A stretch of 64,000 nucleotides of DNA. Source: JAPPLB01 sp965206655 (GTDB taxonomy: Bacteria; Acidobacteriota; Terriglobia; Bryobacterales; UBA6623). Below are positions 42,233 to 51,423 of the stretch, piece after piece (position 1 is the first letter of the stretch; every line of letters starts with the position of its first letter). The position numbers were made by a program, and so were the translations under genes. Under the pieces are notes generated by a model. That model saw only the letters and a list, made by a program, of their open reading frames with translations. It was not told the origin of the DNA and made no database searches. The stretch is taken from the NCBI GenBank assembly GCA_965206655.1, contig CBDBKC010000034.1, positions 434,001 through 498,000 on the forward strand, read 5' to 3'.

Positions 42233-43798
42233 TCAGGTGTAGTCGAGATCGCGAAAACCAAAGCGCTTGAGCACCCGATCCGCCGCTCGCACCCCGCGAT
42301 ACTGCGCTTCTTCGAAGATCGAAATCCCGCTTAGATCCGAACTGGCAAACTGGATCGGTCCGTCCCACTCTTCGAGCCGTTTTCGTGCTTCGGAGGTAAT
42401 GAATCCGACGCCGGGACGAATCATGGCGTGTCCCAGTCGCATCACATCAATTCGGCGTGTGCAATCGCGGATGTCCGGGTGGGCCTGCTCGAGATCGCGC
42501 AGAATCTCTTCCTTGCGTTCATCCCAGTTGGTCTCGAGTAGGGCGGCCCGCCCCACGCCGGGGGAAGCCTCCGTGAGGGCCCGATAGTACGTCCACACCG
42601 TCTCCGCCCCGGCCACCCCACGCCCTTGGTGTGTCGCAACGACATATCCGAGCCCGGGGGAGCCGTACAGGATGTTTTCCCAGGCCGGGGAAGCGCCACT
42701 CTCGCGCGGAGTACCGTCAAGCGTCACATTGGCCGTGTACCAAGGTGAGTATTCGTGCCCAGCCATCGAAGGGAAGTCAGAGCCGATCTCAGGAATGATG
42801 TAGGGAGCCAAGAAGGTCGGTGCCGCGAAGATGACAGCCGAGGAACTGTAAACCGCGTGCTCGGTCAGCACCTCAAAGCCGCCGGCGGACCGAAGGATCT
42901 GATGGACCGGTGCCGACGTTCGCAGGTATGGATGTAACCTCTCCAATAGCCGCTTGACGATCCAACCGTTTCCCTCGGTCCAGGTCAGGACTCCGATGTC
43001 CTCCTTGGGGCGAGCCGCGAAGTAGTGGATACCCGCCCAGGCCGAGGTCTCCGCGTAGGCCGCGCCATAATCGTCACGGCAAGCATAGTCCACGTACCAT
43101 CGCAGCTTGGGCGAGAAAAACCCCTGCTCGACCATCCAGGTCTTCATCGAAATATGATCCAAGCCCTCGGTTTGCCCGGGCCGCTGAATGGGGATTGTAA
43201 ACTCGCCTCCCTGCCGGTAGTAATCCATGCGGTCCCAAAACCGATCGAACTGATCACGGTCCGATTTCGAAGCATCAGGACCCGCTTCCAGCCCTTCCTG
43301 CCAGTGACCATCGAGGAAGAGCCGCTGCTGAGGCTCTCTGCAGAAGTGCCCGGTGTCCCAGCGGCCCTCCTGGATCACACCCAGTTCTTCGAACAGCTCC
43401 TGGACCAGTGGGATTCTCTTATCCGGTACCGGTATGTAGTGTGCGCCCCATGGATAGGCGCTGACTTCGTTCTCTCCCCAGCGGGAGTTTCCGCCGGCTT
43501 GGTCTTCCAACTCAAGCACGACAAAATCCTGAAACCCAAGCGTGTGCATGCGCCAGGCAGCGGAAAGCCCGGCTATACCGGCGCCGACCACCACCACTGG
43601 GGCGGCCACGCGCTCACGAGGCGGGGGAGGAGACTGCGAGTCACGAATACGGTGACCTGCGACGTGGCCGCGATCGACAAACGAGCCTTCAATCGGCCGG
43701 TCAGGGCGAAAAAGGAATGCCGTACCGGCTGCGGCGGCGCCACCCGCAGCGGCTGTTTGCAGCAGTTTTCGTCGCGAGATGCCGGACCGGTCTGCCAT
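42233..43798 (-). CDS. Tat-exported FAD-dependent amine-oxidase-like protein
   Basis: 521 residues. The N-terminus has a twin-arginine signal (SRRKLLQTAAAGGAAAAGTA). The FAD-binding motif VVVVGAGIAGLSAAW starts near residue 67, followed by LELEDQAGGNSRWGENEVSA (the GG-doublet region of flavin amine oxidases) and, at the C-terminus, IQFASSDLSGISIFEEAQYR (second FAD contact). The family oxidises amines, including polyamines. Context (spermidine-synthase-like gene divergent, 94 bp away) makes a polyamine substrate attractive, but that is inference. Confidence 0.8.
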   Translation of the reverse strand: MADRSGISRRKLLQTAAAGGAAAAGTAFLFRPDRPIEGSFVDRGHVAGHRIRDSQSPPPPRERVAAPVVVVGAGIAGLSAAWRMHTLGFQDFVVLELEDQAGGNSRWGENEVSAYPWGAHYIPVPDKRIPLVQELFEELGVIQEGRWDTGHFCREPQQRLFLDGHWQEGLEAGPDASKSDRDQFDRFWDRMDYYRQGGEFTIPIQRPGQTEGLDHISMKTWMVEQGFFSPKLRWYVDYACRDDYGAAYAETSAWAGIHYFAARPKEDIGVLTWTEGNGWIVKRLLERLHPYLRTSAPVHQILRSAGGFEVLTEHAVYSSSAVIFAAPTFLAPYIIPEIGSDFPSMAGHEYSPWYTANVTLDGTPRESGASPAWENILYGSPGLGYVVATHQGRGVAGAETVWTYYRALTEASPGVGRAALLETNWDERKEEILRDLEQAHPDIRDCTRRIDVMRLGHAMIRPGVGFITSEARKRLEEWDGPIQFASSDLSGISIFEEAQYRGVRAADRVLKRFGFRDLDYT

Positions 43799-43892
43799 TG
43801 CCGCTGGAGTCGGGGTGAAAACGGAACCTCAGTATACAGAACACGTTGGCGGTCTCCGGCCGAAGTCCGGATGGTAGAATAGCTGGCACTCT

Positions 43893-45623
43893 GTGACCAG
43901 TCCGATGGAGACGTCTCATTCACAAACGCTCTCTGCTTCGACAATCCAACCGCGCGTCGCGACCGCCCTGCTGGCCCTGTCGATGTTCTTTACCGGTGCG
44001 AGCGGATTCATCTTCGAGTGCGTGCTCAGCACTGTCGCCACGTACATCCTCGGCAATAGCATCGAGCAATTCTCCGTAACCATCTCCCTCATGTTGCTCA
44101 TGATGGGCGTAGCGGGCTACTGGCAGCAAAGGCTCAGCGATCGTCGTTTGGTCGAGAAATTCCTGGCGGTCGAAGTTCTCTTGGCGATGCTGGGCGGCTT
44201 CGCCCCGACCGCGGCGTACGCGTCCTACGCGACGATGGAGAGCCACTTCTCCTTGGTGCAGTACTTCTTTGTCCTGGCGATCGGTTTTCTGATCGGCCTC
44301 GAGATTCCCCTCGTCTTGCGCATCAATCGACATTACGTCCCGACGCTCAAATCGAATATCGCAACGGTCTTCAGCACGGACTATATCGGCAGCTTCATCG
44401 GCGCCTTGGTGTGGGTGTACTTCTTCCTGAAGTATTTTCCGCTGACCGAAATCAGTTTCTTTGTGGCGGGAGTGAACTTTGTCGTCGCGGTGGTTACTTA
44501 CCTGTACTTCATGTGGCATCGGGCTGTGGCACGGCCGTTTGTTTCATTGCTCTTGATCCTACTGACGGCCGCGGCGCTAGGCTACGGTTACGCCCAAAAC
44601 CGAGTTTGGAACCTCCTTCTCGAGCAAAGGTTCTATGACCAGCCGATTGTTTATTCCAAAACGACGAAGTACCAACATCTCGTGATGACGGCCGGCGTCA
44701 AGCCCGTCGATTACCGCCTTTATATCAACGGCAACTTGCAGTTCTCAAGCCGCGACGAACACATTTACCACGAACTGCTCGTACACCCGGCTATGAGTTT
44801 GGCCGCCCGTCGCAATCGGATACTGATTCTGGGCGGTGGAGACGGCCTCGCGCTAAGAGAGGTGCTCAAGCATCCTGATGTGGAAGAGGTTTGGCTCATC
44901 GACATCGATCCCGACATGATTGCGCTGGCACGCGACGATGACGTGCTCAATGAGCTCAACCAAGGCTCCCTCGCGGACGCGCGGGTCGTGGCGGCGGGTG
45001 CCTCCGGCGTCGTTTCGGACACGTCCACGAGGCCCATCTACGACTACGCTGACACTCTGCCCGATTCGGGAAAACCTGTCCTCGAGGAGGCAGCTCGGGT
45101 GTCCGTATACACGGTCGACGCTGACAAGATGGTCCAGCGCTTATCAGGATCATGGGATGTGATCGTGGTCGACTTTCCTGACCCCAACAGTGTCGACCTT
45201 GCCAAGCTTTATAGTCGCGAATTCTATTTGAAGCTGCGTCGTATCCTATCCAACGGCGGCATCATGGCGGTTCAGAGCACGTCTCCCTATCACTCAAAGG
45301 AATCTTTCTTGTGTGTTTGGCGGACCCTCGACAGCGCGGGATATGAGACGGTCCCCTACCACGACAACGTCCCGAGCTTCGGAGATTGGGGCTGGATTCT
45401 TGCCTGGCATTCTCCGAAAGCAGTCAGAGACGTTCGGAACGAGATTGCACGGCTCGATCATTTTGGGATTCCCCCGGACAGCCTGCGGTATTTGACTCCT
45501 GAAGCCTTTCGTAGTGCCCAAACGTTCGGCAAGGGAATGCTGGACTCGCACTCCTCAGAAGTGAATCGTCTGATGCATCCGGTTCTGCTTCGTTTCTATC
45601 TCAGCGACAGCTGGCAACCCTAG
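43893..45623 (+). CDS. Membrane-bound spermidine-synthase-like protein
   Basis: 576 residues. About seven hydrophobic segments fill the first 250 residues (FTGASGFIFECVLSTVATYI, LVQYFFVLAIGFLIGLEIPL). A polyamine aminopropyltransferase domain follows (about 255-520): YQHLVMTAGVKPVDYRLYIN then LQFSSRDEHIYHELLVHPAM, the cofactor motif ILILGGGDGLALREVLKH, and the catalytic-region VVDFPDPNSVDLAKLYSREF. Membrane-fused versions of this enzyme are widespread; the product amine is unproven. GTG 43893 or ATG 43905 may be the start. A TAGAAT hexamer lies at 43875-43880, in a 94-bp divergent region shared with the FAD gene. Confidence 0.85.
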   Translation: MTSPMETSHSQTLSASTIQPRVATALLALSMFFTGASGFIFECVLSTVATYILGNSIEQFSVTISLMLLMMGVAGYWQQRLSDRRLVEKFLAVEVLLAMLGGFAPTAAYASYATMESHFSLVQYFFVLAIGFLIGLEIPLVLRINRHYVPTLKSNIATVFSTDYIGSFIGALVWVYFFLKYFPLTEISFFVAGVNFVVAVVTYLYFMWHRAVARPFVSLLLILLTAAALGYGYAQNRVWNLLLEQRFYDQPIVYSKTTKYQHLVMTAGVKPVDYRLYINGNLQFSSRDEHIYHELLVHPAMSLAARRNRILILGGGDGLALREVLKHPDVEEVWLIDIDPDMIALARDDDVLNELNQGSLADARVVAAGASGVVSDTSTRPIYDYADTLPDSGKPVLEEAARVSVYTVDADKMVQRLSGSWDVIVVDFPDPNSVDLAKLYSREFYLKLRRILSNGGIMAVQSTSPYHSKESFLCVWRTLDSAGYETVPYHDNVPSFGDWGWILAWHSPKAVRDVRNEIARLDHFGIPPDSLRYLTPEAFRSAQTFGKGMLDSHSSEVNRLMHPVLLRFYLSDSWQP

Positions 45624-45650
45624 GACCCTCCTGAAGGTACTGTCAACTTG

Positions 45651-45710
45651 TTGGCGAAGGAAAGCAACCCAGACCGAAGCAACCTCTTCGTTTAACCTGT
45701 CCTTCGCCAA
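45651..45710. terminator. Long-stem hairpin after the spermidine-synthase-like gene
   Basis: TTGGCGAAGGA (45651-45661) pairs perfectly with TCCTTCGCCAA (45700-45710), with a 38-nt loop. It lies 28 bp after the stop and may end transcription from that side; the 3' stem is followed only by AAACTCC on the plus strand, so termination is uncertain. Confidence 0.4.
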
Positions 45711-45720
45711 AACTCCATCG

Positions 45721-46281
45721 TCAGGGATTCAACGCGTGGGCACCCCCGCTTTGTGCGTCTCCGCAAAGCCGAGAGGTCGAGCGCGCCTTTTCGTACCACT
45801 TCCACGCTTCCGGATAGTCTCGAAGGATGTAGAACATGCTACCGATATTTCCGTACAACTCGGACATACGGTAGTAATCTCCGCTGTTCTCGACGATGGG
45901 CTTGGCCCTCATGTATGCTTCCTCCGCCGCATCAAAGTCTCCGATTCTCATCCAGGCTCCCGCCAGCCCCGACAGGTGCGGGACGAGCGCAAGATCGGCG
46001 CTATGATGCACGGAAGCCGATGACGCCAAGGTCGCTTGGGCAACGGCTAGGGCCTTGGCGTGGTAGCGGTGCGCTTCGAGGATGTACTGGGTTCCGACAT
46101 TGCCGTGCAGAATACCCAGCAGAGACTGGACGTGATCGGCATGTCTTCCCTCGTCGACCTTCTGTGCTAAGCTCTCCGCTTCCTTCAGAACGGCCAGCGT
46201 AGCGTTCGAATCTCCCGTTTCAATCAATCCCCAGTGTTGACCGATAGCTTCGCCGAACCAGCACGCCCTACTGTGCCCCAA
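45721..46281 (-). pseudogene. TPR-repeat protein fragment
   Basis: 186 codons with at least three tetratricopeptide-like repeats (QYILEAHRYHAKALAVAQAT; ADLALVPHLSGLAGAWMRIG; YYRMSELYGNIGSMFYILRD). It starts with TTG and no ribosome-binding site, has no N-terminal domain, and ends abruptly. Likely the remnant of a larger kinase- or regulator-associated TPR protein. The IS200-type region begins just upstream. Confidence 0.55.
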
Positions 46282-46317
46282 CGCGGTGTTCTGGCGAAAA
46301 GTCCGGCCTCCAATCCA

Positions 46318-46352
46318 GAGAGACCTCCTGCTGCGAAAGCAGGAGGTCTCTC
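46318..46352. repeat. Perfect 15-bp stem, 5-nt loop hairpin
   Basis: GAGAGACCTCCTGCT (46318-46332), loop GCGAA, AGCAGGAGGTCTCTC (46338-46352). No T-run follows. It lies between the TPR fragment and the IS200-type element. The region 46427-46480 contains an inverted piece of dispersed repeat family 1 (GTAGCTGTTCAAAGC). Confidence 0.7.
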
Positions 46353-46529
46353 CGTCTGCCAGGGGTCGTAGCTTGTTGATTTTGAGCGACTTTGAGACGC
46401 GGGATGGAGTCCGGGGTGAATGGTGTAGTGGATTTTGTAGCTGTTCAAAGCCTCACAGATCAACAAGTTCTCGACGAGCAAGATTTGTAAGTTGTTGAAT
46501 CTAAAAGGCTCAAAATGTGATGTTTAGTT

Positions 46530-47145
46530 CCATCACCAGGTCTAAACCCACCGCCTTTCGGGCGGTCAGCTTCGAGCGGGTCTGGATGACAATAGGGAGA
46601 TGGGCGAATATCGGCGAGGGGCGCATGCAGTCTACGACATCAAGTATCACTTGGTCTGGATCACGAAATATCGCTACAAAGTCTTGCGGGGCAGGGTGGC
46701 GGAGCGGACACGGGATCTGATCCGGCAGAGCTGTCAAGCGCGAGAAGTGGTGGTGATTCGGGGCGCTGTGTCGCCGGATCATGTGCATGTATTGGTATCG
46801 GCACCGCCACAGTTGGCGCCGTCGAAGCTGGTGCAGTATGTGAAAGGCAGGTCGTCGCGACGGCTGCAAGATGAGTTTGGGGAATTGCGGAAGCGATATT
46901 GGGGGCAGCACCTGTGGGCGCGGGGATATTTCTGCGCGACGGTGGGCGCAGTGGACGAGGAAACGATTAAGAATTACATTGAGAGGCAGCAATGGGACGA
47001 AGACGACCAGGGCTTCAAGATCACAACGCCCACCAAGCCTTGAGCCGGCTCTGAGCCGGGGCTTCTTCAGGCGGCTTCAGCCGCAAGCCGACTTTCAGTC
47101 GTAAATGAACCCACCGCCTTTCAGGCGGTGGTTGTTTAGTACAGA
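46530..47145 (+). mobile_element. IS200/IS605-type element (tnpA only)
   Basis: Lacks inverted repeats but has the expected subterminal hairpins. The left one is ACCGCC-TTTCG-GGCGGT at 46550-46566; the right one is CCACCGCC-TTTCA-GGCGGTGG at 47111-47131. Both are preceded by related text (CTAAACCC and ATGAACCC). The outer ends are approximate. Encodes a Y1 transposase and no TnpB. Confidence 0.82.
46600..47043 (+). CDS. tnpA: IS200-type Y1 transposase TnpA
   Basis: 147 residues. The family motifs are present: VYDIKYHLVWITKYRYKVL, the HUH motif in RGAVSPDHVHVLVSAPP, and the nucleophile tyrosine in IKNYIERQQW near the C-terminus. Single-strand transposition is expected. Intact. Confidence 0.92.
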   Translation: MGEYRRGAHAVYDIKYHLVWITKYRYKVLRGRVAERTRDLIRQSCQAREVVVIRGAVSPDHVHVLVSAPPQLAPSKLVQYVKGRSSRRLQDEFGELRKRYWGQHLWARGYFCATVGAVDEETIKNYIERQQWDEDDQGFKITTPTKP

Positions 47146-47221
47146 TCACCTGCGTGTGAAGCAGATTCCGGGAAGCGCCGTAACTCGCCTATTTTCAACT
47201 ACTTGATTCCGAAGGACTTGT

Positions 47222-47475
47222 GGGCGTTTGTGTTGAAACTTGTTGGAATTGATTGGTCTAGGGTGCTTTGAACAGCTACAAAATCATCTACACTACGGCC
47301 GCCTCCGCACGCTTCCATTCTTTGGAGATCAAAGCGGAAATGGCAAACAGACACCGTCGAGGGAAAGCACATCTGGATCCGTGAGTGGGCTCCGAATACC
47401 GGCCATGCGGCCGAGTGGCATAGACAAGCCGGCCATGTGGACGGGCTGGTTTAACCCTTCGCCGTTACACAGGAT
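47222..47475 (-). repeat. Dispersed diverged repeat, family 1, copy 2
   Basis: About 250 bp, roughly 75% similar by eye to 32541-32795 (GTGTTGAAACTTGTTG, GATTGGTCTAGGGTGCTTTG, CTACAAAATCA, TTTAACCCTTCGCCGT). On the minus strand it is part of an open frame (47329-47676, 115 codons) containing GEGLNQPVHMAGLSMPLGRM. The remaining bases to 47795 hold no gene that I can see. Confidence 0.65.
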
Positions 47476-47795
47476 TTGTGCGGGATAATCGACGCCACAC
47501 TGTCGACCGAGCAGTCCGATCCCGCCATTCAAGTGCTTGGTGAAGCTGCCCCTCGTAGCCCTCAGCGCCGAACGAAGCTGCCTTAGTACTGCGGGTTGAC
47601 GCACCATTCCGATTGGATTAGGCTGGAACGACTTGCTGCAATCGAGAGCACAGTGAACACCAAGATCCTGCTTCATTTGGACGGGCTAGGTCTCTACGTG
47701 TTAGACACTACTGCCGACCGTTTTCTCTAGGCGCTCCCATGGCTGAGCTCGGCGCAAGTGAGGTACACTTTTTTCGAACAGCGGTCTAGACTGCG

Positions 47796-48380
47796 ATGCG
47801 CGATACCCCTTTCGGATCGTTCAACTTTTTGACCTGCTGGGCTGTGGCGGTTATCGCCTTCACCGGCTGCGCGGCCCGGCTACCGCTTGTAAAGATCGAA
47901 CGGCCAAGCGTGCTAAACGTTGCGGGGTCAAAGGGAGTCACCCGCCCTCTAACAGCACCGGAGCTTGATGCGTCGCTAGATGCTGCCATAACTGATGTCT
48001 TACAAGACCTCGGCTTTTCTATTAGACCGAAAGGCCACCAACCCGGCCGCAAGCCACATTCGGGGTATCAGATCTGGACAGACCAAGTACCACTGGACCG
48101 CGAGGCGCTTGCGGAGTTCCGTACTAGCAGAACCTCTCTCCGACTGTCCACCAGGTCCAACATCTTCTACGCTTACAAGATTCTCGTTCACCATCGGCTT
48201 GTGCATGCTCGGGAGCCCCGTGGAGAGCGCGATGCCGTCGAAGTCAAGTACGTCTTGCTTCTCTTCAAAAGAGGAAAGCTAAGTAGACATATTCCCGTCA
48301 AGAGCAGGTACAACAATCTTCCTATCTTGAATCAGATACATGAACAGATTATGGATCGAGTGTGCACAACTGCTCCGTGA
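47796..48380 (+). CDS. Lipoprotein of unknown function
   Basis: 194 residues. Signal WAVAVIAFTGCAA gives a lipobox cysteine at about residue 25. The mature part (APELDASLDAAITDVLQDLG; RLSTRSNIFYAYKILVHHRL) is mixed alpha/beta and unrecognised. It ends 33 bp before the ATG of the interrupted membrane protein gene, and the two were probably an operon. Confidence 0.6.
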   Translation: MRDTPFGSFNFLTCWAVAVIAFTGCAARLPLVKIERPSVLNVAGSKGVTRPLTAPELDASLDAAITDVLQDLGFSIRPKGHQPGRKPHSGYQIWTDQVPLDREALAEFRTSRTSLRLSTRSNIFYAYKILVHHRLVHAREPRGERDAVEVKYVLLLFKRGKLSRHIPVKSRYNNLPILNQIHEQIMDRVCTTAP

Positions 48381-48597
48381 CGATTGACCATTTCTCTGGA
48401 GGTAGACAGGAAGATGACCGGTCAAGCAATTCTATTCGCCATCTGGCTTACAGGGTACATCACTACTGTCCGGCTGATAAGCGGTGGGCGGCCTGCAACT
48501 GGTTGTAGAAAAGTGGGTTAGGTGTTGTTTTTTCTTGCCGCGATTTGAGCGGCGGTGCGCCGTTTGAGCGTCATCCGTCCTGAGCCGACAATGGCTC

Positions 48598-50051
48598 ATG
48601 AATCTGGGCCGCACCGTATTCGCGCAGTTGATCAGCTTTCTTCCGGATCGCGAGTTCCGGCGCTGTGTGGCCCGCTACGATGGCGAGCGGGGCTCGCGCA
48701 GCTTCTCCTGCTGGGATCAGTTCCTCTCGATGTCCTTCGCCCAGTTGACCTACCGCGAAAGCCTCCGCGATATCGAAGCGTGCCTGCGTTCGCTTGGCGG
48801 CAAGCTCTACCACATGGGATTCCGCGGCAACGTCGCGCGCTCGACACTGGCCGACGCTAACGAGTCGCGCGACTGGCGGATCTATGCCGATTTCGCTCAG
48901 GCCTTGATTCGCATCGCGCGGCCCTTGTATGCCCGCGATCCGATCGGCGTGGATCTCAATCAAAGTCTCTACGCTCTGGACTCGACCACCATCGACCTGT
49001 GCCTCTCGCTGTTCCCGTGGGCCAAGTTCCGCCGGCGCAAGGCCGCCGTGAAGATGCACACGCTGTTGGACCTGCACGGTAACATCCCCACGTTTATCCG
49101 CATTACCGACGGCAAAACGCACGACGTCAACATCCTCGACGAGTTCCTACCCGAGCCCGGCGCCTTCTACGTTATGGATCGGGCCTACGTGGATTTCGAA
49201 CGCCTCTTCGTGTTCACCCTCTGCTCGTCGTTCTTCGTCGTGCGAACCAAGAAGAACATCTTGCTCCAACGGCGCTACTCGCATCCCGTCGACAAATCTA
49301 CGGGCGTGCGCTCGGATCAGACCGTCATACTGACTGCCATCGAATCGGCCAAAGTCTATCCGGACCCGTTGAGGCGCGTCAGCTACGTCGACGCCGCGAC
49401 GAACAAGCGGCTGAAGTTCCTGACCAACAACTTCGCGCTCCCGGCACTGACCATCGCCGAGATCTACCGTTCGCGCTGGCAGGTGGAGCTGTTCTTCAAG
49501 TGGGTCAAGCAGCACTTGCGGATCAAGAAGTTCTACGGCGCCAGCGAGAACGCCGTGAAGACCCAGATTTGGATCGCCGTCTCGGTGTACGTGCTGGTGG
49601 CGATCGTGCGGAAGAGGTTGGGCCTGGAGGCGAGTCTCTACCAAATCCTACAGAAGTGGGGTATCCATTTGACTCAGGCAGCCACAAGATGTTGTGGTCG
49701 CGCGAAAGCATCTACCAAGAAGCGAATCCCGAGGTTACTGCTCTGGCGCGGCGTGGGGCTGCGTAGCGCGTCCGATTCTCGGAGTTGCCGCCCGAAGGCT
49801 GCCACCGCAATGAATTCGCGTGTGGGTCGGCTTGGCGGCCACTCGCACGATTCTCGCAATCTCACATTCCTGTTCCGGAGCCGCGAGGCCACAACCCATA
49901 GGGTGTACCTGAATGAAGTGGATACCCCACCCTACAGATTCTCAGCGTTACCCTATTTGAGAAAACGCCCATTTTACAGGCCTTGCAGCCATCAGACTCC
50001 CATGAAAACTTACTCGATCACCCCAACCAGCTGATTCTATTCGACTTCTAA
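48598..50051 (+). pseudogene. IS4-family transposase interrupted near its C-terminus
   Basis: The DDE core is intact: ALDSTTIDLCLSLFP, FYVMDRAYVDFERL and YRSRWQVELFFKWVKQHLRI. After LYQILQ at 49652 a 276-bp MITE is inserted. The original tail resumes after the second CCTACAGA: ILSVTLFEKTPILQALQPSD then SHENLLDHPNQLILFDF and TAA (50049-50051). As it stands the frame reads through the MITE and ends at 50034 with an unrelated tail of about 125 residues, so activity may persist. Confidence 0.88.
49655..49930. mobile_element. 276-bp MITE, copy 1 (IS1595-type ends)
   Basis: Flanked by CCTACAGA (49647-49654 and 49931-49938). Ends GTGGGGTATCCATTTGACTC and inverted GTGGGGTATCCACTTCATTC match the first 24 or so bases of IS1595 copies B and C (GTGGGGTATCCACTTGACTC). 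No transposase. The second copy, in opposite orientation, lies at 59123-59398 with the same length and near-identical sequence. Confidence 0.92.
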
Positions 50052-50378
50052 CCGGACAGTAGTGAGGGTACATGTTGGCCTTAGCGCTTCATTTCATCTT
50101 CTTTGCCAAGGGCTATTTTCTATCCGAACAACTCGGGGAGGTACTAATTGAGGTTACCGGCTTGTATGCCGCCTACCTAACACCAATTATCGCTTTTTGG
50201 TATTCGAAGCGAAAAGTGGCACTGCAGGCACAATCAACTAATGCGTCTCTCGTTGTTGCAGCGGTCTGCTCAGCCATCTTTAACATCGTCCTTTTAGTGG
50301 TTTTTGTGTTTCTTTTTTGGGCAGAGCCTGCCGAAGGTGTACTGCTGAAGCCCGCATAATATAGAGTAACCTTTTGTA

Positions 50379-51418
50379 ATGGAGCGACGTCTTTTGGATA
50401 TGGGTTTTCCAAAAGGCGTGAAGCGAGACTTTGCGGCGCTGGAGAAGCGGCGCATCGAGGCGGTGCGGCTGGTCGTGGAAAAAGGACTGAGCCAAGCCGA
50501 GGCGGCGCGTAGAGTCCAAGCCGCCCAACAAAGCGTCAGCGGCTGGGTGCGGCGTTACCGCGAAGACGGCCGCGCCGGGTTGGCCAAAGCCGGCCGCGCC
50601 GGCCGCAAGCCGTTGCTGAGCACCGCGCAGCTCGCCGAGCTGGAAGGGCTGCTGCTCGAAGGACCCGAAGCGCACGGCTTCCCGACGCCGCTGTGGAGCT
50701 GTCCGCGGGTGGCGCGGTTGATCCGCGACCGTTTCGGGGTGCGCTACCACGAAGGCCACGTCTGGAAGCTACTGCGGGCGCTGCATTGGAGCCCGCAACG
50801 GCCGGTCGGCAAGGCCCGCGAGCGCAACGAGGAAGCGATTCAGACTTGGCGGAAGAAGACTTGGCCCGCCATTAAAAAAAAGCCCAAAAGCAGGGCCGCA
50901 CGATCGTCTTCATCGACGAAAGCGGACTGAGCCAGAAGCCACATCGCTGCCGCACTTGGGCGCCGCGCGGGCAGACGCCCGTACTGCAGTTCAACTTCAA
51001 CTGGAAGAAGCTCTCGGCGGCGGCTGGAATCACTTTCCACAACTTCTATTTCCGTCTCTATCCCGACGCCATTCGCGGTCCCGAGGTGATCGATTTCCTC
51101 AAGGCGCTGCTGCGCCACATACAACGTCCGTTGCTGATCGTGTGGGATCGCTTGCCGCCGCATCGCAGCGCGTTGGTGCGCGAGTTCATCGCGTTGTCGC
51201 AGGGCCACATCGAGACCGAGTACTTGCCGGGCTACGCCCCGGAGCTGAATCCGGTGGAATACATCTGGGCCTACTGGAAGCAGCACGAGTTGCCCAACGT
51301 CTGCCCCAACGACTACTGGGAGCTCGACGAGCGGGCGCGCACGACTTTGCGCCGCATGCGCCGCAAACGGCGCTTGATCGCCGCCTTTTGGAAGCAATCT
51401 TCTTTGTCGTTCGATTAA
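50379..51418 (+). CDS. IS630-family transposase, copy 2, -1 frameshift at A8
   Basis: Same architecture as copy 1: frame 1 50379-50930 (HTH part), frame 2 to 51418 with TIVFIDESGLSQKP, WDRLPPHRS and NPVEYIWAYWKQHEL. The eight-adenine slippery run is at 50874-50881. One substitution changes WDRLPAHRS of copy 1 to WDRLPPHRS. The coding region is not hit by the nested IS1595, which lies just beyond its stop. Confidence 0.88.
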
Positions 51419-51423
51419 CTGAA

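Larger units (their letters stand above)
48461..50064 (+). mobile_element. IS4-family element carrying a MITE
   Basis: Ends are CACTACTGTCCGG (48461-48473) and CCGGACAGTAGTG (50052-50064), flanked by the 9-bp duplication AGGGTACAT (48452-48460 and 50065-50073). Without the internal 276-bp insertion and its 8-bp duplication the element is 1320 bp. Inserted after the 15th codon of the membrane protein gene. Confidence 0.93.

Noticed and set aside
42255..43882. Plus-strand open frames (up to 285 codons) within the FAD enzyme gene
   Set aside because: The minus-strand gene has a Tat signal and FAD motifs in the right places; plus-strand frames are shadows.
49674..49892. 72-codon frame conserved in both MITE copies (MASRLRNRNVRLRESCEWPP ...) as a real gene
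   Set aside because: Identity reflects identity of the two MITE copies; Arg/Pro-rich composition and lack of a ribosome-binding site argue against a protein.
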